Assembly: GCA_021413595.1 (NCBI GenBank)
Contig: JAIOQD010000440.1
Coordinates: 1-5,809, forward strand
Direction: 5' to 3'
Length of the DNA: 5,809 nt
Origin: Bacteroidota bacterium
GTDB lineage: Bacteria; Bacteroidota; Bacteroidia; 2-12-FULL-35-15
In this document: in pieces, positions 1 to 5,809 of the stretch
How the letters are laid out: every line of letters starts with the position of its first letter
How positions within the stretch are numbered: position 1 is the first letter of the stretch
Notes under the pieces: generated by a model
Databases searched by the model: none
Seen by the model: the letters and a program-made list of their open reading frames with translations, nothing else
Told to the model about the DNA's origin: nothing
Program-made: the position numbers and the translations under genes

Positions 1-258
1 CCCGTAGTATTTGGCACAAAGGCTACCTTGTATATTCTTCATGTCTTAAATCTGATCTCTTTATTTACAGGGTATTTGATGGAGAAAAACAAAAATTTTT
101 TATTACTGATGTTGATAATAATAAGTTGGAGGGCTATTTCTTTCATAAAAATTCAGAAACACAACCATAGTAAATTATGGACCCAAACCTTTAATCTTCT
201 AACCTGCTTTCTTATCTTTTTTATCATACTTATGCAATATCTGTATGGAGTTTATTAA
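1..258 (+). CDS. C-terminal part of a UbiA-like membrane prenyltransferase (5' end outside window)
   Basis: The reading frame is open from base 1 to the TAA at 256-258, giving 85 residues with no convincing internal start, so this is the tail of a gene that begins upstream. It starts with PVVFGTKATLYIL, which resembles the segment after the second Asp-rich motif in UbiA-family prenyltransferases (typically 'TLPv.~G...a'). Three hydrophobic stretches follow, at about residues 10-26, 32-45 and 62-82, consistent with the last transmembrane helices of that fold. UbiA enzymes transfer an isoprenoid chain to an aromatic or quinone acceptor within the membrane. The catalytic Asp-rich motifs would lie upstream and cannot be seen, so the family call rests on one short motif plus topology. 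Another polytopic membrane protein is possible. The next gene starts 149 bases downstream on the same strand. Confidence 0.5.
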   Translation, partial: PVVFGTKATLYILHVLNLISLFTGYLMEKNKNFLLLMLIIISWRAISFIKIQKHNHSKLWTQTFNLLTCFLIFFIILMQYLYGVY

Positions 259-302
259 AAGAGTTTAATTGTGTTTTTTTTTAACTGAAAATTTCATTAA
301 AA

Positions 303-334
303 TTTGTAAAAAAGAATGGGCAAAATTAAAATTG
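303..334 (+). promoter_or_regulatory. Candidate Bacteroidota-type promoter for the FAD-dependent halogenase-like gene
   Basis: TTTG at 303-306 is followed after 20 bases by TAAAATTG at 327-334. The Bacteroidota housekeeping promoter consensus is TTTG (or TTG), about 19-21 bases, then TAnnTTTG, so the -7 box has one mismatch. Transcription would begin near 340 and leave a leader of roughly 65 bases before the ATG at 408. In DNA this AT-rich a match of this quality can arise by chance. Confidence 0.3.
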
Positions 335-407
335 TACAAGGCAATAGATATATAGTGTTTTATTCCCATTTATTATTTATCCTGTAAAAATCCTGAATTA
401 ATTTATA

Positions 408-1901
408 ATGAAAACGGAAATACAACAGTATGACGTAATTATTTTAGGTGGAGGAATAGCAGGATCAATAATGGCCATTTCTTTAAAAAGAAAAACACCA
501 TCTCTCAACATTTTGATTCTGGAGAGAAGTATTATTTTTCCTAATAAAGTAGGCGAAAGCAGTGCCGAAATGACCGGCCTTTTCTTTAATCGTTTTGGTA
601 TAGAACATATCCTAAAAAAACAAATACCCAAAGCAGGACTACGTTTTTTATTTAATGAACATAACACTTTCAACCTCGAAAAAATGGATGAGTTTTCCTC
701 TCCTTCATTTAAAAGTATAGCCAATGGATATCATTTTAACAGGCAACAATTTGATGAAGATCTTTTGGTAGAAGCAATTAAGATGGGGTGTGAAATGCGA
801 AGACCGGCAGAAATAATTGACTTCCATTATGAAAAACTAAATAGCCTTGTTCGCATTAAATACGAGGATAAAGAAACAGAATATAGAGCAACATGGCTGA
901 TAGATGCTTCGGGAACAGAACGTATTGTTGGAAAAAAAATGGAATGGCAAAATAAAGCCATAACTTTTGATACTGCGGCTTCTTTAGCCCATTTTGAGAA
1001 CCTCAGGCCAATCAATGAGTGGGACAAACTAAAAAGTGAGATATGGCAAAAAAACGCCATAGGACCACAATCTCAAAGCACCATCCACTTTTTAAGACAT
1101 GGCTGCTGGTGGTGGCACATCGTGCTAAATAACAACACAACAAGCATTGGTGTTGTTTACGACAAAAATATATTAGGAACTCCTGATCCGGAAAAATTCT
1201 TCAACGAGTATCTCGAAAATGATGAATTGCTAAAACATATTACACAAGGAGCCACGAAAGGCCTCATTACACACTTGCCCAAACTACCTTACCTAAGTGA
1301 TCGTTTATATGATGATGGGATTGTTGTAATTGGGGATTCTGCCGCATTCATTGATCCTTTATTCAGTCCCGGAATTGAATTTATTTGTCAGCAATCCATT
1401 CACCTTACTGATCTGATAACGGACTATTTTAAAAACAATAAAATGAATTACCGTAAATGGAACAGCTACCAAAAAACATTTCTTGCTGCATTCAACGATC
1501 GGATTAAAATTTATCAGGACAGGTATAAACTGATGGGATCCTATGATCTTTTTTCAAACTGGGTACAACTTGATTTTTTTGGCTATTTCTGTTTTACCAT
1601 TTTTCCTTCTGTATTGTTTCCGGGTCGTATGAAAACACCTGCGAGATTTCTTTTCCCTTCCAATCTTGTATATAGATTCGTTACCAATCGTTATCTTAAA
1701 ATAGCAGTACGAAGAAAATTACAAGGAAGGCTATCCACAAGCTTACAGAAACCCGTGTCGTACTCTCATATCAGCATACCCAATGGTTTCATGTTTTATT
1801 TTAAGGTTCCCCAGTTATTTTTTATTTGGTTCATCAATTATATGAGAATTGAAATGGATGAGATTCGATTCATGTTTTTTTCCAAGAAGAAAAACATATA
1901 G
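408..1901 (+). CDS. FAD-dependent oxidoreductase of the flavin-dependent halogenase (tryptophan halogenase-like) superfamily
   Basis: This 497-residue protein has the flavoprotein layout of flavin-dependent halogenases and related monooxygenases. Residues 8-19 are a strand plus GGGIAG dinucleotide-binding loop for FAD, and E39 ends the second strand. VGESS at 48-52 matches the family's conserved VGE-S segment. K75 in PKAG sits where the family's catalytic lysine is expected. WWWHIV at 234-239 corresponds to the WxWxIP signature with Val in place of Pro. GDSAAFIDPLFSPG at 309-322 is the FAD-binding GD motif followed by the active-site loop. S320 falls at the conserved serine, while the preceding position is Phe rather than the Glu of tryptophan halogenases, as in phenolic-type enzymes. 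Residues 385-497 are hydrophobic and aromatic-rich (about 388-405 and 460-480), suggesting membrane association. The ATG at 408 begins immediately before the FAD strand; no clear Shine-Dalgarno is present. A UbiA-like gene lies upstream. The enzyme could halogenate, hydroxylate or reduce; the sequence alone does not decide. Confidence 0.8.
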   Translation: MKTEIQQYDVIILGGGIAGSIMAISLKRKTPSLNILILERSIIFPNKVGESSAEMTGLFFNRFGIEHILKKQIPKAGLRFLFNEHNTFNLEKMDEFSSPSFKSIANGYHFNRQQFDEDLLVEAIKMGCEMRRPAEIIDFHYEKLNSLVRIKYEDKETEYRATWLIDASGTERIVGKKMEWQNKAITFDTAASLAHFENLRPINEWDKLKSEIWQKNAIGPQSQSTIHFLRHGCWWWHIVLNNNTTSIGVVYDKNILGTPDPEKFFNEYLENDELLKHITQGATKGLITHLPKLPYLSDRLYDDGIVVIGDSAAFIDPLFSPGIEFICQQSIHLTDLITDYFKNNKMNYRKWNSYQKTFLAAFNDRIKIYQDRYKLMGSYDLFSNWVQLDFFGYFCFTIFPSVLFPGRMKTPARFLFPSNLVYRFVTNRYLKIAVRRKLQGRLSTSLQKPVSYSHISIPNGFMFYFKVPQLFFIWFINYMRIEMDEIRFMFFSKKKNI

Positions 1902-2040
1902 TGTCTGCAATGTTGAGCGAGAGACCTGTCAGAATTTAAAAACCTACAAGTCTAAAAATTCAATTTGTTTCATTCTGAACAGAAGAGCACCTTTTTTTAT
2001 TATTTTTGTTTATAAAGTTGGTTTCAATGTTAAGAACTGC

Positions 2041-2130
2041 GTTAGGGATTGCAGCGTAAATCCTTTTTGTTTTTCACAAAAATATTGAAGTGTAAAGCCC
2101 GTCTTTTCTTGTTTAAGAAAAGGAGCGCCC
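2041..2130 (+). ncRNA. Structured intergenic RNA or repeat element of flavobacterial type (three hairpins)
   Basis: Three helices follow one another. GGATT at 2046-2050 pairs with AATCC at 2059-2063. TTTTTGT at 2064-2070 pairs with ACAAAAA at 2076-2082. CTTTTCTT at 2103-2110 pairs with AAGAAAAG at 2115-2122 across a GTTT loop. The single-stranded links carry a motif present twice (2048-2063 and 2084-2099), and the element ends in GGAGCGCCC at 2122-2130. I associate this arrangement, an 'AGGGATTGnAGCG...AATCC', a hairpin, 'ATTGnAG.G..AAGCCC', a hairpin and '.GCGCCC', with a recurrent intergenic element of flavobacterial genomes. It may be the Rfam Flavo-1 motif, but that name is from memory and unverified. 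It lies 139 bases after the halogenase-like stop and 45 bases before the next gene, so it could be an independent RNA, a 3' end processing or termination element, or a leader. Strand and exact ends are inferred. Confidence 0.5.
2048..2099 (+). repeat. Imperfect 16-base direct repeat inside the structured element
   Basis: ATTGCAGCGTAAATCC at 2048-2063 and ATTGAAGTGTAAAGCC at 2084-2099 agree at 13 of 16 positions and are offset by 36 bases. Each copy directly precedes a hairpin (2064-2082 and 2103-2122), so the element is built of two similar motif-plus-hairpin units. The hairpin stems differ in sequence, which suggests that the linker motif rather than the stem sequence is what is conserved. 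Confidence 0.65.
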
Positions 2131-2175
2131 AAAAATTAATTTTCAAAAATTGCTTTCTTAATACGTATAAGACTA

Positions 2176-2667
2176 ATGGATTTTATTGAAAATATTAACC
2201 CTGTTTTTTTTGCAACAGCAATTCTGTGTTCTGCTACAATTTTTACAATTGTTTGGTTTCTTGATTCCGTAACACATGGTAAATTGGTAAAAATCGACAT
2301 TACTGATAAGGAACTTCAAACGCATAGGATTATTCTCGCCACCTCTGTTTTAATGGAACTTTCTTTGGTTTTAATGTTTTGGTTTAACTTTGAAATGCTG
2401 CCTTTTTTTGTCGCCTTTTTTATTACCAGAACAGTACATGAATTTATTGATGAGCTGCATTGGCATACCGACAGGTGTTCTCAATATGAGTCCTTTCTTC
2501 ACTTAGGTATGTGGATATCCGTTTTATCAAAAACTTTTTTAATGTTTATGTGGGGTTTTTTTACGCAGTATAAAGGGTTAACAGAACTTAATATAGGTTT
2601 TTATATCTGGGGGGTAATCGTAGTTGGTTTGATGGGTCTAATCGGTTTAGTTGAATGGAAACGATAA
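2176..2667 (+). CDS. Polytopic inner-membrane protein with His/Asp/Glu cluster, function unknown
   Basis: This 163-residue protein has hydrophobic segments at about residues 9-29, 52-70, 74-87, 108-130 and 140-159, giving four or five membrane helices. The unusual part is the stretch around 88-109, where H88, E89, D92, E93, H95, H97, D99, C101, E105 and H109 lie between two helices. The core reads HEFIDELHWH. E61 lies inside a helix, with H34 and H50 in the first loop. Such clustering of His and acidic residues beside the membrane is typical of metal-binding sites, so a metalloprotein or a metal or proton transporter is conceivable, but I recognise no named family. The ATG at 2176 is the first in the frame near the hydrophobic start; no Shine-Dalgarno is evident. 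It stands apart from its neighbours, with a structured RNA-like element 45 bases upstream and a 157-base gap downstream, so it is probably its own transcription unit. Confidence 0.7.
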   Translation: MDFIENINPVFFATAILCSATIFTIVWFLDSVTHGKLVKIDITDKELQTHRIILATSVLMELSLVLMFWFNFEMLPFFVAFFITRTVHEFIDELHWHTDRCSQYESFLHLGMWISVLSKTFLMFMWGFFTQYKGLTELNIGFYIWGVIVVGLMGLIGLVEWKR

Positions 2668-2824
2668 AAATTAAGATGTATGATTTAATTACTTTAGTTT
2701 GAAATTGAAATATTTAAATAAGAGTATGAATAACAAAACGTTTATGTCAAATCATTTTTTTACTTTTATATAGTAGAGACAATAATTTTAGAATTAATTA
2801 AACAATAAACAAAAATCTTTTCAG

Positions 2825-3421
2825 ATGAAACAACTATTGTTCGTTGCATTATTTTGCATTATATCCATTTTTAATGGGACAGGATACGCTCAGGATGCGA
2901 AGGTTGATGCTACCAAAGATAGAGACTGGGCTATTGAAGTAGAGCCATCCGGATTTTTATTCCGTGGTTATGGGGTACAAGTAACCCGCAATGTTACTAA
3001 AGATAACCTTGTTAATATCGGGCTTTACTCCGCTGCTTTAGACATTCCGGATTGGGCAAAGGAAGGAATATTCCAAAATGTAACAAAAGAAACCGATGTG
3101 AGACTAGGATTTGAACTTGCATTGGTTGCACGATATAAAATTAAGATAGGACAAAAAGAAAGTAATCCATATATTGGATTTATTGGTGGTTGGGAGTATT
3201 TTGATATTGCTAAACCTTTAGTGCCAAAAGTGCGGATCTCTACTTTTGTTGCCACTCCAATGTTCGGTTACGAGATCTATTTGTTTAAACAAATGTTGTA
3301 TATAAACCCTCAAGTAAGAGGAGTGTTTTATTTGGCCCCGGATAGCGATCAGCCCAATAGAACAGAAGCGATAGAAACTTTTTTCGTTCTTCCTACACTT
3401 TCTATAGGAATTAAATTATAA
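2825..3421 (+). CDS. Exported outer-membrane beta-barrel-like protein, first gene of a secreted three-gene operon
   Basis: This 198-residue protein starts with a signal peptide: K2, a hydrophobic core at about 4-16, and a cleavage site after A22 (GYA|QD). The mature part alternates polar and hydrophobic or aromatic residues in short runs separated by turns, for example GFLFRGYGVQV near 43-53, FELALVARYKI near 95-105, YIGFIGGWEYF near 115-125 and LSIGIKL at the C-terminus. This pattern, with Gly and aromatic residues, fits a small outer-membrane barrel of about eight strands. I cannot assign a specific family or ligand. The ATG at 2825 places the signal peptide correctly. It precedes the kinase-like gene by 64 bases (19 if that gene uses the TTG at 3441) with no visible terminator, so co-transcription is likely. 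It could be a porin, an adhesin or an anchor for the two exported proteins downstream; none is shown. Confidence 0.75.
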   Translation: MKQLLFVALFCIISIFNGTGYAQDAKVDATKDRDWAIEVEPSGFLFRGYGVQVTRNVTKDNLVNIGLYSAALDIPDWAKEGIFQNVTKETDVRLGFELALVARYKIKIGQKESNPYIGFIGGWEYFDIAKPLVPKVRISTFVATPMFGYEIYLFKQMLYINPQVRGVFYLAPDSDQPNRTEAIETFFVLPTLSIGIKL

Positions 3422-3447
3422 CGAATACAAAGGATTTCATTTGAAGA

Positions 3448-3489
3448 ATGAAATTAAGGATAAGTATCAGGCTTATCTTAAAAAAATGA
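3448..3489 (+). other. Possible 13-codon leader ORF overlapping the kinase-like start
   Basis: An ATG at 3448 opens a 13-codon frame (MKLRISIRLILKK) ending in TGA at 3487-3489, which overlaps the ATG at 3486 as ATGA. A Shine-Dalgarno-like AAAGGA is at 3429-3434, 13 bases before this ATG and 6 bases before the in-frame TTG at 3441. The overlap could allow translational coupling. Alternatively the peptide is an accident of the frame, or AAAGGA serves the TTG start. The A7 run just before 3487 is also a place where a one-base change would join this peptide to the main protein. Confidence 0.2.
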
Positions 3490-5180
3490 AAAGTTCAATT
3501 TTATTATTATTTCTTTTTGTAAACATCCTTGCCCCTTACAATAGCTGCGCTCAGTCAGAGCCATTGGTACCCATTGAAAGGGGAAGCCTACTGCTAAATG
3601 ATCACCCTCAACTATTAGATTCATTTCTTACTGGAGGCCACATAAATTTAAAGTATGTAAGAACTTTAGGTCATTTTTTAACTAACAACGATATTACTGT
3701 TTACAAAAAAATTGCAATCTCCAGACGAAGCAATGCATCAATACGACACATAAAGCATCTGATAGAAAGACTGGAAGAAGGCTTTCAAGACAATCTGCTT
3801 GTAAATGACGAAACAAGGGAGGTTTTTTATGAACTATATTTGTTTAACGAATCATTGAAACAAAAATCAATAGCCAACTCTAAAACAAAAATATCTTTTA
3901 GTGACAAAATAAAGATGGAGGTTCACTCTATTAAAAGCAAACGGGTTTTCCGTTATAAAAATTCAATTACTGCCCATGAGGCAAAAAATGTAAACAAGAA
4001 TAACCTTCAGGAAGACCCCAAAGATTCACCTTTCTGGCATAAAAGCGTAAAACAAGTTCCGCTCGATAAACGATTTGCTCAACTGGCGCGGGCAAAAAAA
4101 ATAAAAGCGAAAAAAGAAATGGTAGTGCTCTTTGATAAGCCCAGCTTAAGCGGATCTGCACCTAAGATCAATGTTCTTGATCGGGATCTTGATAATAAAT
4201 GGTCGCTCAAATGGGGAGATGAAGTACATACTGATGTAGTGGGATCCCATATTTTTGCCGCACTTGGGTATGATGTTGACCACCCCTATTATTATGAAGA
4301 AAACAAACTGACCTTAATTTTTGATGGGCTGAAAGAAATAAAAAACAAAGAAGAACTTAAAATTAAAATTAAGGAAATTTATAAGATCGATTTGGACCCA
4401 TTTATTACAATGTATGGTACAGTGACCATACAGATGACCCAAGAACTTGCTGAGCTGCAACCTTATGTTGGGAAACAATTTGTCCGATTTAAAAAATGTG
4501 TGCTTGAAGCCCGACCTGATAGAGTAAAAAGAATGGGTTCTTTTTTGCCTGGTCTATTATCCAACGAAGACAGGAGAGAACTACGAGGAGCACTGCTTGC
4601 TCACCAGTTCATTGGCAACTGGGATACACGCGAACAGAACACCTTGCTGACAACAGTTCACATGGGTGATTATAAATACAGAATGTCGGCCGTATTTTCA
4701 GACCTTGGTACTAGTTTTGGCGTTGTTCAGGGAATATTCCCTCCGGATTTTAAAGTGGGGCTTGTCAACGAGTTTTCATGGGAAGTTGCAAGCTGTGAAG
4801 GAGGAAAACTAAAGTTAAACAGCAGTATTAATTCTATTTTACCTCCTTATAAGCAAGCCACTTATCAGGATCTATTATGGATGGCAAAAAAAATCAGCGA
4901 ACTTAATGCATCCATGTTAAGAAACATGATAAACAAAGCAAAATGGCCCGACCCCATTGCCGAATTATATTTTCATAAACTAGTATCCCGGAGAGCATCA
5001 ATATTAAAAGCATTTAATTTAACAGATCCTCACCCTATCGCATTTGACAGAAATTTAACTATAAAAGTAGATGGGGAGTATGTAGTAAAAAACGGAGAGC
5101 TTCTTATAGATATTGATAAGAATAAAAACCCCGAAAGTTTTTTATCAAAAAAAGGCAGATTGACTAACTATGGCCATTAA
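3486..5180 (+). CDS. Secreted protein with a divergent kinase-like domain (HipA/PI3K/Fam20-like motif order)
   Basis: From the ATG at 3486 this is 564 residues; an in-frame TTG at 3441 would add 15. I prefer 3486 because the signal peptide then starts at once and is cleaved after A22 (SCA|QS), as in both neighbours. Residues 25-185 are a Lys-rich, partly helical region I do not recognise. Residues 227-415 show the order of a protein-kinase-like fold: LKWGDE with candidate ATP-binding K242, E246 and D250 in the following helix that ends in AALGY, a possible hinge near E341, WDTREQN with candidate catalytic D380 and metal-binding N385, and SDLGTSFG with D406 in the DFG position. A helical tail (about 460-512) contains a WMAKKI...SRR pattern. 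By homology of layout it may phosphorylate a protein, sugar or lipid in the periplasm or at the surface. The final 11 bases overlap the CYTH gene start. Activity and substrate are inferred; a non-catalytic pseudokinase remains possible. Confidence 0.65.
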   Translation: MKSSILLLFLFVNILAPYNSCAQSEPLVPIERGSLLLNDHPQLLDSFLTGGHINLKYVRTLGHFLTNNDITVYKKIAISRRSNASIRHIKHLIERLEEGFQDNLLVNDETREVFYELYLFNESLKQKSIANSKTKISFSDKIKMEVHSIKSKRVFRYKNSITAHEAKNVNKNNLQEDPKDSPFWHKSVKQVPLDKRFAQLARAKKIKAKKEMVVLFDKPSLSGSAPKINVLDRDLDNKWSLKWGDEVHTDVVGSHIFAALGYDVDHPYYYEENKLTLIFDGLKEIKNKEELKIKIKEIYKIDLDPFITMYGTVTIQMTQELAELQPYVGKQFVRFKKCVLEARPDRVKRMGSFLPGLLSNEDRRELRGALLAHQFIGNWDTREQNTLLTTVHMGDYKYRMSAVFSDLGTSFGVVQGIFPPDFKVGLVNEFSWEVASCEGGKLKLNSSINSILPPYKQATYQDLLWMAKKISELNASMLRNMINKAKWPDPIAELYFHKLVSRRASILKAFNLTDPHPIAFDRNLTIKVDGEYVVKNGELLIDIDKNKNPESFLSKKGRLTNYGH

Positions 5181-5809
5181 AATTATTTTAAAAATATTGC
5201 TTTTTTATTTTGTAAGCCCCAATATGCTTCATGCGCAAGGCACCGAAGAGCAAAGGAAGTATGTTATAAAAGATGAGAAGGCGCTTTTAAATTTCATTAA
5301 TTCATCCGGACAGCTAGAAGGCTTATCGTTATTCAATCACTCGCAATACACCTATTATGATCTGTACTTAGATACACCGGATTTTGATCTTTATAAAAAC
5401 AAACTATCCCTTCGATTTCGAAAACGTGTCTTTAGCGATACCCTCGTTACCTATGGCTTACAATTAAAGAGTGAGATGGAGACCTATTCAAGTGTGCGCA
5501 TGGAGATCGAAGAAAAGGAACTCGGTTTTTATCGTGTTAAAACAGATAAAGGCTGGACTGAATTACCTAAAATACTCGATGTCATTTTTTCACAGATCCA
5601 AAACAATAAATTTGATATCAGTTCAAACGAAATCCAACAAGCTCTTTCATCCATTCAAAAATGGATTCAATTGAATGCAGAAAGTACTATTTCACCTTTT
5701 CAAAAGATTATTTTTTTAAAACTAAGCGGATTGGCAGCTGAAAAAGTTGCCACAATAAAGCCGGTGATGGTTGGTTCAGAGAAACGTATCAGAAGTCATA
5801 TTTATATTG
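5170..5809 (+). CDS. Secreted CYTH-domain (triphosphate tunnel metalloenzyme-like) protein, 3' end outside window
   Basis: The ATG at 5170 opens a frame that stays open to the end of the window (213 residues plus one base). It starts inside the last codons of the kinase-like gene, overlapping by 11 bases, which indicates translational coupling. The N-terminus is a signal peptide with a hydrophobic core at 5-16 and cleavage after A22 (LHA|QG). The mature part shows CYTH/triphosphate tunnel features: YYDLYLDTPDF at 62-72, LSLRFRKR at 79-86, LQLK ending at K100, and VRMEIEEKEL at 109-118, that is, the alternating basic and acidic strands that line the tunnel. The opening ExExK motif is degenerate (E26, Q28, K30). 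A second-half strand begins near KRIRSHIYI at the window edge. Family members hydrolyse or polymerise triphosphates (adenylate cyclase CyaB, thiamine triphosphatase, VTC polyphosphate polymerase); the exported location and altered motif leave the activity open. Confidence 0.7.
   Translation, partial: MAIKIILKILLFYFVSPNMLHAQGTEEQRKYVIKDEKALLNFINSSGQLEGLSLFNHSQYTYYDLYLDTPDFDLYKNKLSLRFRKRVFSDTLVTYGLQLKSEMETYSSVRMEIEEKELGFYRVKTDKGWTELPKILDVIFSQIQNNKFDISSNEIQQALSSIQKWIQLNAESTISPFQKIIFLKLSGLAAEKVATIKPVMVGSEKRIRSHIYI

Noticed and set aside
254..282. Possible terminator after the UbiA-like gene: TTAAA/TTTAA stem followed by nine T
   Set aside because: The stem is only 5-6 A-T pairs and overlaps the stop codon; too weak to call in sequence this AT-rich.
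2001..2008. TATTTTTG, a full match to the Bacteroidota -7 box TAnnTTTG
   Set aside because: There is no TTG/TTTG at the expected distance upstream (the nearest is 33 bases away), and it lies 168 bases before the next start.
1849..2088. 79-codon + strand open frame across the halogenase-like stop
   Set aside because: It is out of frame with the real gene, runs through the structured element, is rich in Cys, Phe and Lys without any domain pattern, and has no start signal.
2711..2720. Palindrome TATTTAAATA after the His-rich membrane protein
   Set aside because: A 10-base AT palindrome is expected by chance at this composition; no loop or T-run makes it a terminator.
2761..2790. TACTTTTA (2761-2768) and TAATTTTA (2783-2790) as -7 boxes for the secreted operon
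   Set aside because: Each has one mismatch and neither has a TTG at -33 spacing; promoter of the operon left unassigned.
3546..3551. Lipobox-like YNSC in the kinase-like protein
   Set aside because: The residues before Cys (Tyr-Asn-Ser) fit the lipobox poorly, and the SCA|Q signal peptidase I site matches both neighbouring proteins.
398..4161. Minus-strand open frames at 398-724, 827-1060, 3025-3255 and 3967-4161
   Set aside because: All are antisense to well-supported + strand genes and show no domain or start evidence.
5471..5674. 67-codon + strand open frame near the right end
   Set aside because: It lies wholly inside the CYTH gene in another frame; the CYTH frame has a signal peptide and family motifs.

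Overview
The window is AT-rich DNA that looks like a member of the Bacteroidota, most likely a flavobacterium. The evidence is the lack of clear Shine-Dalgarno sequences at most starts, three secreted proteins whose signal peptides all end in Ala|Gln (the Bacteroidetes 'Q-rule'), a possible TTTG/TAnnTTTG-type promoter, and an intergenic structured repeat of a kind I associate with flavobacterial genomes. All supported genes are on the + strand.

Left part (1-1901): the C-terminal end of a membrane protein that resembles UbiA-type prenyltransferases, a 149-base gap with a candidate promoter, then a complete 497-residue FAD-dependent protein of the flavin-dependent halogenase/monooxygenase superfamily. 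The pair suggests tailoring of an aromatic, quinone or pigment-like metabolite, but product and substrate cannot be read from the sequence.

Middle (1902-2824): a 274-base non-coding stretch whose 3' part (about 2041-2130) folds as three successive hairpins and contains a 16-base motif twice, 36 bases apart. It looks like a structured RNA or dispersed repeat element. It is followed by a 163-residue multi-pass membrane protein with a dense His/Asp/Glu cluster and no recognised function, then a 157-base gap.

Right part (2825-5809, running off the end): a probable three-gene operon of exported proteins. These are a small beta-barrel-like outer membrane protein, a 564-residue secreted protein with a divergent kinase-like domain (HipA/PI3K/Fam20-like motif order), and a secreted CYTH/triphosphate-tunnel protein whose start overlaps the kinase-like stop by 11 bases. 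A kinase-like fold and a triphosphate-tunnel fold, both exported and translationally coupled, make this the most interesting part of the window: a candidate periplasmic or cell-surface phosphoryl-transfer or polyphosphate module. That function is inference, not demonstrated.
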